Source of the DNA: Verrucomicrobiota bacterium
Lineage (GTDB): Bacteria > Verrucomicrobiota > Verrucomicrobiia > Limisphaerales > JAEYXS01
Assembly (NCBI GenBank): GCA_023431185.1
Contig: JAEYXS010000126.1
Coordinates: 1 to 64,000 of the forward strand
Direction: 5' to 3'
Length of the DNA: 64,000 nt
Below the pieces are notes generated by a model, which searched no databases, was not told the origin of the DNA, and was given only the letters and a program-made list of their open reading frames with translations. Positions within the stretch are counted from its first letter, which is position 1. Each line of letters begins with the position of its first letter. A program made the translations under genes and the position numbers. This document shows, one piece after another, positions 18,457 through 27,568 of this stretch.

Positions 18457-19317
18457 CTATTCCAAATCCGACAGCATCTTGTCAGGCCGCTTCGCCTTAA
18501 AACCCTTTTTGTAAAACACCTTCCACAGCACCAGACCATGCGCTGGAGCGGTCATACCGGCCACGCGCCGGTCTTTGGCGGCCAGGATGTGTTTGATGTC
18601 GGTCACGGCGATTTTCCCCTGCCCCAATTGCACCAATGTCCCCGCGATGCCCCGGCACATCTTGTAGAGAAAACCGTCCCCCTCGATGATGACGGTCAGC
18701 AACGGTCCCTTCTTTTGGATCTCACAGCGGTGCATCGTCCGCACCGTGCTTTCCATCTCATAATCCCGGTTCGCGGCGAAGGATTTGAAGTCGTGCTTGC
18801 CCACGAACAGCTTGGCCGCTTCCCGCATGGCCGCGAGGTCCAGGTCCTTCGGCACATGCCACGCTTGGGTGCGCAGCAAGGGATTTAAGGCAGAATGATT
18901 CCAGATGAAGTATCGATATTGCTTCCCGCAGGCGTTGAACCGGGCGTGAAAATCCGCCGGAACTTTCTTCGCGGACATCACCTTCACATCCGAGGGCAGA
19001 TTGGCATTGAGTGCCAGCAGCAGCTTGCGCGCATCCATCGTCCGCAACTCAGCCTTGGGTATCTCGACATGGGCCACCATGCCGATGGCGTGCACGCCCG
19101 TGTCCGTGCGACTGGAACTGTGCAACCGTTTGGGCGTCAGGAAAATCTTGGTCAGCGCCTCTTCCACCTTCTGCTGCACGCCGACGCCCGTCTTCTGCAC
19201 CTGCCAGCCCGAGTAATTTGTGCCGTCGTAAGCGATCACCAGCTTGAATTTGACGACGTTTGGCGAGCTGATCTCGTCCGTCGTCTTCGGCTTCCCGGTT
19301 GGCGCACTCGCCGTCAT
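18457..19317 (-). CDS. truA: tRNA pseudouridine(38-40) synthase
   Basis: A 286-residue TruA family enzyme. The catalytic aspartate lies in SSRTDTGVHA, and FKLVIAYDGTNYSGWQVQ, RYFIWN and EGDGFLYKMCRGIAGTLVQLG are the expected flanking motifs. It isomerises uridines 38-40 in the anticodon arm. The first 20 residues (MTASAPTGKPKTTDEISSPN) are an extra low-complexity tail. The start is supported by close coupling to ruvX, which ends 3 bases upstream. Confidence 0.93.
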   Translation of the reverse strand: MTASAPTGKPKTTDEISSPNVVKFKLVIAYDGTNYSGWQVQKTGVGVQQKVEEALTKIFLTPKRLHSSSRTDTGVHAIGMVAHVEIPKAELRTMDARKLLLALNANLPSDVKVMSAKKVPADFHARFNACGKQYRYFIWNHSALNPLLRTQAWHVPKDLDLAAMREAAKLFVGKHDFKSFAANRDYEMESTVRTMHRCEIQKKGPLLTVIIEGDGFLYKMCRGIAGTLVQLGQGKIAVTDIKHILAAKDRRVAGMTAPAHGLVLWKVFYKKGFKAKRPDKMLSDLE

Positions 19318-19320
19318 AGC

Positions 19321-19740
19321 TCAGGCGCCCATGCCCACGGAGTCCAGGTAGCTCTGCAGCAGGATCGCCGCCGCCATCTTGTCCACCTGCTCCTTGCGCT
19401 TGTCTCCTCGAACTTTGTTGTCGCGTAAAATCTTGTTGGCCTGCACGGAAGTCAGCCGCTCATCCCAGGCTTTGACGGGGACCGTGATGGCATCCTTTAA
19501 CGCCGCCACAAATACCTGCACCTTAAGCGCCGCCGGACCATAACTGCCGTTCATATTGCGCGGCATCCCCACGAGGATTAATTCCACTTCCTTCTCCCGG
19601 ATGATCTCCTTCAAGCGCACCAGAAAATCCGCAAACGGGTCGGCCGGGATGAACTCCAGCGGATGCGCCAGCATCTTCAGCTCATCGCTCACCGCGACGC
19701 CGATGCGCACCGTTCCGTGGTCTAATGCCAGTATTCGCAT
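19321..19740 (-). CDS. ruvX: Holliday junction resolvase-like RuvX/YqgF
   Basis: About 139 residues with an RNase H-like fold: MRILALDHGTVRIGVAVSD, LILVGMPRNMNGSYGP, VKAWDERLTSVQA, and a final acidic residue in KEQVDKMAAAILLQSYLD. YqgF/RuvX acts in 16S rRNA 5'-end maturation and was earlier proposed as a Holliday junction resolvase. The start at 19740 matches the family N-terminus; the longer upstream reading is low-quality sequence overlapping hemL. It lies 7 bases after hemL and 3 bases before truA. Confidence 0.93.
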   Translation of the reverse strand: MRILALDHGTVRIGVAVSDELKMLAHPLEFIPADPFADFLVRLKEIIREKEVELILVGMPRNMNGSYGPAALKVQVFVAALKDAITVPVKAWDERLTSVQANKILRDNKVRGDKRKEQVDKMAAAILLQSYLDSVGMGA

Positions 19741-19747
19741 AGTGAAA

Positions 19748-21034
19748 TCACAAAGTCTTAAGCACCTTCGCCGCCACTTGCACCGTCCGCTCGATATCCT
19801 CCGGCGTATGCGCCGTGGAGATGAAGCCCGCCTCGAATTGCGACGGCGCCAGATAGATGCACTCATCCAGCATTCCATGGAAGAATTTATTGAACCGCTG
19901 CCGGTCGCTCGTCATGGCATCCGCGAGATTATGCACCGGCTTATCCGTGAAATAGCCGCAGAACATGGAGCCGATGCGTTTGAACTCCACTGGGATATTG
20001 GCCGCCTTCGCCGCCGTTTTCATCCCTGCTGCCAGTTGTTGCCCCAACGACTCCAGCCGTTCATAAGCCTTGCCATCTGCCAACGCATCCAGTGCCGCGA
20101 TGCCCGCCGCCATCGCCAGCGGATTCCCGCTCAACGTCCCCGCCTGATAAACCGGACCCAACGGCGCGAGATGATCCATGATATCCGCACGACCACCAAA
20201 AGCGCCTACTGGCAAGCCGCCACCGATGATCTTGCCGAAGCAAGACAGGTCCGGCGTGAGCCCGAAAATTTTCTGTACACCACCGAGCGAGAGACGGAAG
20301 CCCGTCATCACTTCATCAAAGATGAATACCGTGCCGTTGTCTTTGCACAGCTTCGTGATCAGCTCGTAGTAACCCGGCTTGGGCAGATACAGGCCCGCAT
20401 TGGCTGGCACACCTTCCACGATCACGCACGCGATCTCCTTCGCATTCGCGGCGAACGCCGCCTTGATCGCGTCCTCATCATTGTAAGGCAGCACGATGGT
20501 ATGCTTCGCGAAATCCGCAGGCACACCCGCGCTGTCCGGATTGCCGAACGTCAACGCACCCGAACCCGCCTTCACGAGCAGCGAATCACCATGCCCGTGA
20601 TAGCAGCCGTCAAACTTGATGATCTTGTCGCGCTTCGTGAAGCCGCGCGCCAGGCGGATCGCGCTCATGCATGCTTCCGTGCCGGAGCTGCACATGCGCA
20701 CCTTCTGCACGCTCGGCACAGCCTCCGTCACCCGCTTGGCCATCACGAGCTCGAGCGGATTCGGGATGCCGAAACTCGTCCCCCGCTCCGCCGTTTGTTG
20801 CACGGCCTTGATGATCGGCGGGAAAGCGTGACCATGGATCGCCGGGCCCCAAGTACCCACATAGTCGATGTATTCGTTCCCGTCCACATCCCAAACGCGC
20901 GAGCCCATGGCGCGGTCCACGAAGAACGGCTTGCCGCCCACCGCACGAAAAGCCCGCACCGGCGAATTCACCCCGCCGGGGATATACCGTAACGACTCAT
21001 CAAACAACGCTTCCGACTTCGCTCGTGAAATCAT
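19748..21034 (-). CDS. hemL: Glutamate-1-semialdehyde 2,1-aminomutase
   Basis: A 428-residue class III aminotransferase. The PLP lysine lies in CFGKIIGGGLPVGAFGG near residue 268, with IFDEVMTGFR before it and GTLSGNPLAMAAG after it. The N-terminus ALFDESLRYIPGGVNSPVRAF is diagnostic of GSAM. It converts glutamate-1-semialdehyde to 5-aminolevulinate, the last step of the C5 tetrapyrrole pathway. It is the first gene of the hemL-ruvX-truA-trmL cluster. Confidence 0.95.
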   Translation of the reverse strand: MISRAKSEALFDESLRYIPGGVNSPVRAFRAVGGKPFFVDRAMGSRVWDVDGNEYIDYVGTWGPAIHGHAFPPIIKAVQQTAERGTSFGIPNPLELVMAKRVTEAVPSVQKVRMCSSGTEACMSAIRLARGFTKRDKIIKFDGCYHGHGDSLLVKAGSGALTFGNPDSAGVPADFAKHTIVLPYNDEDAIKAAFAANAKEIACVIVEGVPANAGLYLPKPGYYELITKLCKDNGTVFIFDEVMTGFRLSLGGVQKIFGLTPDLSCFGKIIGGGLPVGAFGGRADIMDHLAPLGPVYQAGTLSGNPLAMAAGIAALDALADGKAYERLESLGQQLAAGMKTAAKAANIPVEFKRIGSMFCGYFTDKPVHNLADAMTSDRQRFNKFFHGMLDECIYLAPSQFEAGFISTAHTPEDIERTVQVAAKVLKTL

Positions 21035-21104
21035 GTTAAAAACAAATTAGCCAAATTAAAACCATCCCGCAAAGCCCGCTCTCGCCTGTTGTGTCGGCCT
21101 TGCC

Positions 21105-21977
21105 TCAAGGATTTCCCTCCCGCTTCGGCAAGGTCTTTTCCGCCAGCCCCGCCATCTCCTCGTCACTCAAGGCCCGCTCAAACACCGCCAGCCCGGCCAT
21201 CAATCCGCTGAAGCGGTTGTTGTTCTCCATGCCCGCCACGTGATTGGCTCCCACGGTGAACTCCGCCCCCTTAGCTCCGCCATCGAAGATGCCTTCCGCA
21301 TAAGGGAACGGATTGAAATTCTTCGCCTCATCCAGTTTCCCGTCCAGATACACGCGGATGAACTGCCCCTCATACGTCAGCGCGATCATGTGCCACTCTT
21401 TCATGGACACCGTGGACCCGCTGCTCGCGTAGCTGATCCAAAACTTCTCCCCCGGCGTCGGTCCGCCCAGCGCGGAGATGTGCCCGTGGATGCGATCCTG
21501 CGTCGGCACTCGCTTCATGATGGAAGCGTCCGTGCGCGTGCGCGCGTTCAGGAAAAGCATGTACTGCCGCGCCTCATGCGTTTCATCCCAGACACCCGCG
21601 ATGGATTGCCAGAAATTCGTTCCCTCTCGTTTCACCCACGCGATCAGCGTCACCTGTGCCTTTGGCCCGTGGATGTTCAGCGGGCCCAGTTTATCGCGGG
21701 GAATCCGCAGCCACTGACCGGACTTCAGCTTCAACGAATGCGGCCCGAACAACCCCTCATCCGCCCGGCCAACACCTTCCTTGCCTTCCAGCAACTCGGC
21801 TTTGAACGGTCCTTGCGCCTTGCGGACGGAACCGCTTGCCTCCTGAAAATCCCAGAAGCTCACCAGCCCCTTTGTCGCCAGCACGCTCTGGGTTGCCCCG
21901 CCCTCCGCCGCTGCCACGGCAAAGCCCATCAGCAGACAGAACCCGCCCAGCAACCACCGCATCATGTTCGCATACAT
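21105..21977 (-). CDS. Exported LamG/concanavalin-like protein
   Basis: About 290 residues. After MYANMMRWLLGGFCLLMGFA, a signal peptide, comes one LamG/ConA-like jelly roll. Typical strands are LVSFWDFQEASGS, SLKLKSGQWLRIPR, VTLIAWVKREGTNFWQSI, EWHMIALTYEGQFIRVYLDG and FSGLMAGLAVFERALSDEE. Such domains bind carbohydrate or act in adhesion; no catalytic domain is attached. The ATG at 21977 has a good ribosome-binding site (AGGGAG) just upstream. An ATG at 21995 overlapping the nadE stop is an alternative. Confidence 0.8.
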   Translation of the reverse strand: MYANMMRWLLGGFCLLMGFAVAAAEGGATQSVLATKGLVSFWDFQEASGSVRKAQGPFKAELLEGKEGVGRADEGLFGPHSLKLKSGQWLRIPRDKLGPLNIHGPKAQVTLIAWVKREGTNFWQSIAGVWDETHEARQYMLFLNARTRTDASIMKRVPTQDRIHGHISALGGPTPGEKFWISYASSGSTVSMKEWHMIALTYEGQFIRVYLDGKLDEAKNFNPFPYAEGIFDGGAKGAEFTVGANHVAGMENNNRFSGLMAGLAVFERALSDEEMAGLAEKTLPKREGNP

Positions 21978-21988
21978 CGCCTGCTCCC

Positions 21989-23626
21989 TCACCATTCCCG
22001 GTACCGTTGCGCGATCGGGATGCGCCGTCCCACGCCGAACGCTTTCGTCGTCACCTTCAGCCCCGGGGCCGCCTGGCGACGCTTGTATTCGTTCAGATCG
22101 ATGAGCCGCACCACGAAACGCACCACATCTTCCGGGTAGCCGCTCGCGATGATCTCCGCCTGCGATTTGTAACCCACCACGTAAGCTTCCAAGATGGCAT
22201 CCAGCACGTCATACGGCGGGAGCGAATCCTGGTCTTTCTGGTCCGGCCGCAACTCCGCCGAGGGCGGCTTCGTGATCGTATCGCGCGGGATGATCTCCTT
22301 CTCGCGATTCACCCATTCCGAGATGCGATAGACCATCGTCTTCGGCACATCGCTGATGACCGCCAGGCCGCCGCACATGTCGCCGTAAAGCGTGCAATAC
22401 CCCACTGCCAGCTCGCTCTTGTTGCCCGTCGTCAGCAGCAGCGAACCGAACTTGTTCGACATCGCCATGAGCACCACGCCGCGCAACCGCGCCTGCATGT
22501 TCTCCTCCGTCGTGTCTTCCGCCTTGCCGGCGAACACCGCTTTCATGCGGTCCTGCACCGCGTCAAACGGCTCCTTGATCGTCACGATGTCATACTGGAT
22601 GCCCAGGTTCTCCGCCAGTTTCCGCGCGTCATCCAGCGAACCCTGCGAGGAATACTGCGACGGCAGCGACAGCCCGCGCACGTTTTCCTTGCCCAAGGCA
22701 TCCACCGCGATGCACGCCACCAGAGCGGAATCAATGCCGCCGCTCAAGCCCAGCACCGCCGACTTGAACCCGCACTTGTGGATATAATCCCGCAAGCCCA
22801 ACGACAGCGCCTTGAAGATCTTCTCCTCGTCCGGATACTCCTTCGGCTCGATCGGCTGCGCCTTCTCCAGGTCCACCAGCAGGAAATCCTCGTCAAACAA
22901 CTTGCCCTGCGCCAGATGCTCGCCCGCTGCATTGAAGACCAGGCTGCCGCCGTCGAACACCAGCTCGTCATTGCCGCCCACTGAATTGCAATAGATCAGC
23001 GGCCGCTTCGATTTCGCCGCCATGCTCTTCAGCATCTCGTGCCGCATGCGGTTCTTGCCCAGGTGCCACGGCGACGCCGACACGTTGAAGATGATCTCCG
23101 CCCCTTCTGCCACCAGATCGTTCACCGGATTGCGCTGGTAACGCCGGTCATGCCAGAAATCCTCGTCGTTCCAGATGTCCTCGCATACTGTCAGCGCCAC
23201 CTTGCGGCCATTGAATTCCACCACATGGTTTTCCTTGGCCGGCTCAAAATAACGGTCCTCATCGAACACATCATACGTGGGCAAAAGGGTTTTCACTCGC
23301 GTAGCGATCACCTTGCCGTTTTGGCACAACGCCACCGAATTCGTCGCCTCCCGGCCGGGCCGCACATCATTGCGTCCGACAAACCCCACGATCAAACCGA
23401 CCTTGCCCGTCGCCTCCGCCAGCCGTTCCAGCGCGGACAGATTGCGATCGATGAACCCATGCTTGAGTAGCAAGTCACGCGGCGGATACCCCGTGATGGC
23501 CAGTTCGGGCAACACGACGACATCAGCCCCTGCCTCCACCCCGCGCTTATACGCGGCGAGGATTTTTTGCTCATTGTCGGCGATCCACCCCACCGTCGTA
23601 TTGATCTGTGCCAGCGCTACTTTCAT
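21989..23626 (-). CDS. nadE: Glutamine-dependent NAD(+) synthetase
   Basis: A 545-residue two-domain enzyme. The N-terminal nitrilase-like amidase has the E41, K112 and C148 triad (LPELAITGY, RVKTLLP, LTVCEDIWND). The C-terminal synthetase has the PP-loop LGLSGGIDSAL near residue 295 and the downstream LLTTGNKSELAVGYCTLYGD. It makes NAD from nicotinate adenine dinucleotide, ATP and glutamine. Length and order are typical of bacterial fused NadE. The LamG gene follows directly. Confidence 0.96.
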   Translation of the reverse strand: MKVALAQINTTVGWIADNEQKILAAYKRGVEAGADVVVLPELAITGYPPRDLLLKHGFIDRNLSALERLAEATGKVGLIVGFVGRNDVRPGREATNSVALCQNGKVIATRVKTLLPTYDVFDEDRYFEPAKENHVVEFNGRKVALTVCEDIWNDEDFWHDRRYQRNPVNDLVAEGAEIIFNVSASPWHLGKNRMRHEMLKSMAAKSKRPLIYCNSVGGNDELVFDGGSLVFNAAGEHLAQGKLFDEDFLLVDLEKAQPIEPKEYPDEEKIFKALSLGLRDYIHKCGFKSAVLGLSGGIDSALVACIAVDALGKENVRGLSLPSQYSSQGSLDDARKLAENLGIQYDIVTIKEPFDAVQDRMKAVFAGKAEDTTEENMQARLRGVVLMAMSNKFGSLLLTTGNKSELAVGYCTLYGDMCGGLAVISDVPKTMVYRISEWVNREKEIIPRDTITKPPSAELRPDQKDQDSLPPYDVLDAILEAYVVGYKSQAEIIASGYPEDVVRFVVRLIDLNEYKRRQAAPGLKVTTKAFGVGRRIPIAQRYREW

Positions 23627-23648
23627 TCGTATTCGCTTTCGTGATCGG

Positions 23649-24185
23649 TCACCTGTTGGTCTTCAACACCTTGGCCAGCGGCCCATGCTCCGTCGTCACT
23701 AGGGCCCCCGCCTTCACCCCGTTCCGCTCGAACCAGCCCTGTTGCGTTTCCAGCACATACACGATCTGGTCGCTCCCGGCCTTCACGGAACCTTCGTTCA
23801 AAGGCTCCAGTTTGTGAATCTCTAAAATCACCCCCTGCTGGTTGATATACGCCGCATCCAGCGGCACCGTCGTGTTCTTCATCCAGAACGACGTCTGGTG
23901 CGGGAACGGAAACACGAAGATCATCCCCTCATCCGCCCCCATGCTCTCCCGGTACATCATACCCATCTGCCGGGAACGGTCATCCGCCGCGATCTCCGAG
24001 ACCACCTCTTTCCCGCCCACGTTCAACTTAATCACCGGCAACTTCGGCTGCGGCGCGCCCTTCGGCTTGCTGACCTTCGCCGGCGCATTCGTCGCCACCG
24101 GCGGAGCCGACGTCGCCTCCGGACGGCACCCAAAAACACCCGTCACCAGGCCCACCGCCAGTAAAAATACCCCAGAACGCTTCAT
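23649..24185 (-). CDS. DUF192 lipoprotein
   Basis: About 178 residues. The N-terminus MKRSGVFLLAVGLVTGVFGC is a lipoprotein signal with lipobox VFGC. After a proline/alanine/lysine-rich linker comes a DUF192 domain: EIAADDRSRQMGMMYRE, GMIFVFPFPHQTSFWMKNT, VPLDAAYINQQG and YVLETQQGWFERNGVKAG. The family is widespread and of unknown biochemical role. The start at 24185 was chosen because it begins the signal; upstream residues are not signal-like. Confidence 0.88.
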   Translation of the reverse strand: MKRSGVFLLAVGLVTGVFGCRPEATSAPPVATNAPAKVSKPKGAPQPKLPVIKLNVGGKEVVSEIAADDRSRQMGMMYRESMGADEGMIFVFPFPHQTSFWMKNTTVPLDAAYINQQGVILEIHKLEPLNEGSVKAGSDQIVYVLETQQGWFERNGVKAGALVTTEHGPLAKVLKTNR

Positions 24186-24277
24186 GTATGCCCCAGAGTG
24201 AGCCAGAACCACGCCATTTTCAATCTTGAGATGCAAAGGAGTTCCAAGACCTCACTCACCCGCCCTTGACCACCAAA

Positions 24278-25054
24278 TCAATCCACCGGGAAAAAATTCT
24301 CACACGCCTCCACGAACTTGATCTCCCCCCGCAGCTCCAGATTCCCCGTGCGCGCGTCCAGCCCGATCTCCTGCGTCAGCACGAACCCCTCCAGTTCGCC
24401 GCGCTCGCAACACATCGCGATCACCGCATCCGCCGGCAGCAACCCCTCCCCCGTCTTCACCGTGCTCAACTGGATGCACAGATGCGCCTCGTTCCCGAAC
24501 GTCCGCGCCCACGTCGTCACCCGCGCGATGACCTCCTCCTGGTTCTTCGCCTCCGTGATCTTCGTCAGCTTATGCTCCTCCCCCTCGTGCCAATACACGA
24601 ACAACGGGAGCTGATCCTCCGCCAGCCACTCCGCCGCCGCCTTGAAGACCGCCACCACCGCCTCCTGCATCTCCTCGCTGATGGATAACTCCGGGACCGG
24701 TTCTTCAATCTGTCCGGCGCTCCACGGACTCTCCGGAAACTCTGAGAACACCACCGGTATTTCCACGGGCGGTTCCGTCTTCGTCACCACGTGTGTGATC
24801 TTTTGCATCTCCCGCGTCGGCGGCAGCTCGCACACCACCTGCACGAAGAAATCCCCCGGCAACGCCCCCGGACACGTCTCCGCCAGCTCCCCATTCATCA
24901 CCGCCTCACGATACGTCAGCAGCTTGCGCTGCAAGAGCGCCAGCCGTTCCGCCGGCTCCCTCGTCACGCCCTCATCCGTGATGATCAGCCCATAGCGCCC
25001 ATCCGACCCGCGCTGCGTGATCATGTCGATCGTATCGATCTCTTCCAGAGGCAT
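24278..25054 (-). CDS. Hypothetical protein
   Basis: About 258 residues, acidic, with no membrane segment and no recognised motif. The opening MPLEEIDTIDMITQRG followed by YGLIITDEG resembles the short DUF6572-like N-terminal pattern, but this is a weak resemblance. The rest is soluble alpha/beta sequence. The start at 25054 places the protein at that motif; an ATG at 25090 is possible. It appears real from codon use and from fitting between neighbours without overlap. Confidence 0.6.
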   Translation of the reverse strand: MPLEEIDTIDMITQRGSDGRYGLIITDEGVTREPAERLALLQRKLLTYREAVMNGELAETCPGALPGDFFVQVVCELPPTREMQKITHVVTKTEPPVEIPVVFSEFPESPWSAGQIEEPVPELSISEEMQEAVVAVFKAAAEWLAEDQLPLFVYWHEGEEHKLTKITEAKNQEEVIARVTTWARTFGNEAHLCIQLSTVKTGEGLLPADAVIAMCCERGELEGFVLTQEIGLDARTGNLELRGEIKFVEACENFFPVD

Positions 25055-25128
25055 GCCGGATAAGGTTCCAACGACCCGCCTCCCCCGCAACGCTAAAACT
25101 CAGCCCTTGGACCTTGGTGCAACCAGCC

Positions 25129-26145
25129 TTAGACCGTAGCCTTCACCGTCACTCTATTTTCAAACAACACCATCTCCCCCGCATGCGCCTGCCGCATCCG
25201 GATGGCCACCCCCTTGACCAGCAAGTAAGGACACCACCGGATGAGGCTCGGTGCCAGCCGTCTCCAGAGTGAGTTGTCATCCCGGGCAGGCCGGAAGTCA
25301 TTTAAGAACCCCGCCCCGTGGGCCGCTAAAATCCCGTCTGTGCAGCTCGCCATCCGCCTCCACCGCTCGAACTCCGCGGCACTCGTCACCTCCCGCAAGC
25401 CATACCGCAACATCCAGCGCGTTATCCTCCGCGTCGAACGGGCCACCTCCCGTTGCAGCTCCAGATCCTTGATGTAAACCGGCATCGTGGCGATCCCTTG
25501 TGCCGCCTCCAACGAAGACCACCGCTGCTCCCGATGATGAAACAACGTGAGCTGCCGCGTGGTGAAGACCATGGGGCGGTCCGAATCCTCCAAGGACGCC
25601 AACATCAGCGCGAGGTGTGGCGCCAGCGTCCCTACCGCCTGGCAAAACACCTTCCGGTACGGGGCCAGGGCATCCAGATTGTACAAGTTGGACGACATAA
25701 AAAGGACATCCGCGATCTCCTTCCTGGCCAGGAACTCCCCCAGACCGTTCACCTGCTGATCATGGCTGTTGCGTCCCCCCTCGCTGTCACAATTGATCGC
25801 CAGCGCCTCCGGTGACCGGCCGATCAGCTCCAGCGCGGTCGCCACGGCATCCGGTGCCACCGGATCATCATCCCCCAGCGTCCACAACCACCCGCTCTGC
25901 ACACTCTCAAAAGCCCGCATCAGGCTCCTTCCAATTCCCTGGTTCACCTTCACCCGCTCATGCCGCGTCACCCGGGAGATATACGGCTCCAAGACCTGCG
26001 CCGTGTCATCCGTGCTCGCGTCATCGAAGACATACAGCGCCACATCGCGGTGCGCCGCCACCTGGGGGATGAGTTCCTCCAGGCGCTGTTTCACTTTTTG
26101 CGCGCGGTTATAAGTGGGAATGACGATCGTGAGCTTGGAAATCAT
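25129..26145 (-). CDS. Family 2 glycosyltransferase
   Basis: About 338 residues. The GT-A fold is seen in LTIVIPTYNRAQKV, the nucleotide-binding LYVFDDASTDDTAQV and the metal-binding acidic cluster LGDDDPVAPDAV. Such enzymes move a sugar from a nucleotide donor to a polysaccharide, lipid or protein. No other polysaccharide genes are adjacent, so the acceptor is unknown. The start at 26145 is the usual family N-terminus. Confidence 0.85.
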   Translation of the reverse strand: MISKLTIVIPTYNRAQKVKQRLEELIPQVAAHRDVALYVFDDASTDDTAQVLEPYISRVTRHERVKVNQGIGRSLMRAFESVQSGWLWTLGDDDPVAPDAVATALELIGRSPEALAINCDSEGGRNSHDQQVNGLGEFLARKEIADVLFMSSNLYNLDALAPYRKVFCQAVGTLAPHLALMLASLEDSDRPMVFTTRQLTLFHHREQRWSSLEAAQGIATMPVYIKDLELQREVARSTRRITRWMLRYGLREVTSAAEFERWRRMASCTDGILAAHGAGFLNDFRPARDDNSLWRRLAPSLIRWCPYLLVKGVAIRMRQAHAGEMVLFENRVTVKATV

Positions 26146-26271
26146 ACTACCAGCCGGACCCGGACTGCCACTACCCGGCCATACAAAACAGATACCCCGT
26201 CCACGACTGCCGGACAAATTCAAAATCCCGCTAAAAATCGTTTGAAAAAACAGCTCTGCGCGAACCCCCCG

Positions 26272-26805
26272 TCAGTATCTCACCCGCCCAGGGCTGGCCG
26301 CATAACGCTGCAGCTCAGCCAACGCCTCCGGTCCCAGCAACTGGACCATGGGCAGCCTGCGCCGGTCCGGCACCTTGACCAGCTCCTCATAGATCAACCG
26401 GTCATCAAAACCCGCGGCGGCGGCCTCCTCGATGCTGAAGCCGTAGAAAACCCGGGCCAGCCGCGCCCAATAGCTGGCACTGAGACACATCGGGCATGGC
26501 TCACCACTGGTATAGAGTTCACACCCTTGCAGACTGAAACTCTTGAGCCTTTGACCGGCTGCCCGTATCGCCACCACTTCCCCATGCGCCGTCGGATCAT
26601 TCTCGGCGATCACCCGGTTCCAGCCTTCGGCGATAATTCTCCCTTCCTTCACGATCACCGCTCCGAACGGTCCGCCATCCCCCGCCTCCGCCCCCTGGCG
26701 CCCCAACTCGATGGCCCGCCGCATGAATCGCTCCGCCTGTTCCGCATCGAAGCCTGTCGGACCACCTTCCGGACCGGACTGGGAATCATGGTTCTGTCGC
26801 CTCAT
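26272..26805 (-). CDS. GuaD-type guanine deaminase
   Basis: A 177-residue zinc-dependent deaminase. The motifs DPTAHGEVVAIRAA and GEPCPMCLSASYWARLARVFYG give the zinc histidine, catalytic glutamate and two cysteines. The downstream AAAAGFDDRLIYEE segment matches Bacillus GuaD closely, which argues for guanine (to xanthine) over generic cytidine deamination. The first 27 residues are a low-complexity tail; M28 is an alternative start. The neighbouring gene encodes another deaminase on the same strand. Confidence 0.8.
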   Translation of the reverse strand: MRRQNHDSQSGPEGGPTGFDAEQAERFMRRAIELGRQGAEAGDGGPFGAVIVKEGRIIAEGWNRVIAENDPTAHGEVVAIRAAGQRLKSFSLQGCELYTSGEPCPMCLSASYWARLARVFYGFSIEEAAAAGFDDRLIYEELVKVPDRRRLPMVQLLGPEALAELQRYAASPGRVRY

Positions 26806-26823
26806 CAGTTCCTCCCTCAGCCG

Positions 26824-27261
26824 TTACACGCCGATATCCTCATTCCACAACGCCGGATTCGCCGCGATAAAATCCCGCATCAGCGCCACACACGTCTCAT
26901 CCTGCAACACCTCGACCTGCACCCCGCGCGAGCGCAGCCAGGCCTCTTCCCCCATGAAAGTGAGATTCTCTCCCACCACCACCTTGGGGATGCCATACAG
27001 CAGGATTGCGCCGCTGCACATCGCGCACGGCGACAGCGTCGTATAAAGCACCGCCTCCCGATAGACCCCGGCCGGCTGGCGACCGGCATTCTCGAACGCA
27101 TCCATCTCCCCGTGCAAGATGGCGCTGCCCTTCTGGACCCGCCGATTATGCCCGCGCCCGATGATCCGCCCTTGGTGAACGATCACCGAGCCGATGGGGA
27201 TGCCGCCTTCCGCCAGACCCAGCCGGGCCTCCTCGATCGCCGCTTGCAAATAAGGATTCAT
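26824..27261 (-). CDS. Fungal-type (FCY1-like) cytosine deaminase
   Basis: A 145-residue enzyme. GGIPIGSVIV, GRGHNRRVQKGSAILHGEMD, LYTTLSPCAMCSGAILLYGIPKVVVGEN and the C-terminal NEDIGV follow yeast cytosine deaminase almost block for block, including the zinc ligands in HGE and PCAMC. Yeast-type enzymes convert cytosine to uracil and are unrelated to E. coli CodA. It lies next to the guanine deaminase gene, forming a possible base-salvage pair. It is the last chromosomal gene before the island. Confidence 0.85.
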   Translation of the reverse strand: MNPYLQAAIEEARLGLAEGGIPIGSVIVHQGRIIGRGHNRRVQKGSAILHGEMDAFENAGRQPAGVYREAVLYTTLSPCAMCSGAILLYGIPKVVVGENLTFMGEEAWLRSRGVQVEVLQDETCVALMRDFIAANPALWNEDIGV

Positions 27262-27366
27262 GCCGTCTTAATTAGGATTGGATTCCCTCTTATCGCAGCT
27301 TCACCCCGGGGAGACAAGGTGCTTGCTCGCTTGAAAATCGCGGCCGGGGAAATGACCTGAAAAAGA

Positions 27367-27422
27367 AGTGGTGCACCTGTCAGGAGTCGAACCTGAAACC
27401 TTCTGATCCGTAGTCAGATGCT
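27367..27422. repeat. attL, 56-bp repeat of the tRNA-Arg 3' part
   Basis: Identical over 56 bases to 45014-45069. It contains the 3' half of tRNA-Arg from the anticodon loop to the CCA end, then diverges (continuing tgcctg instead of ctatcc), so it is a truncated tRNA copy left by site-specific integration. The integrase gene starts 134 bases inside. Confidence 0.95.
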
Positions 27423-27541
27423 TGCCTGTTTTATCGGGTTGCATTGGGTTTTGTTAAGTGCGTCGTTTCTGTTTGATTTGGAGGCAGTTACAGTCGAAAC
27501 TACTCGCATTGACACAACCGGACATTACCCGAGTAAACACC

Positions 27542-27568
27542 AAAAGTGGCTAAGCAATGGCTAAGCAA
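27542..27568. repeat. Left-end repeat with two TGGCTAAGCA units
   Basis: The sequence reads aaaagtggctaagcaatggc and continues taagcaa, with two direct copies of TGGCTAAGCA. Nearly the same 27 bases (two mismatches) occur in the same orientation at 44944-44970, just inside the other att site. The second unit overlaps the integrase ATG, encoding Met-Ala-Lys-Gln. These may be arm-type integrase binding sites, or the right copy may be a relic of another integrase gene start. Confidence 0.7.

Noticed and set aside
27505..27540. Promoter TTGACA...TAAACA before the integrase
   Set aside because: The spacing is about 19 bases and the -10 match is poor, so it was not listed as a feature.
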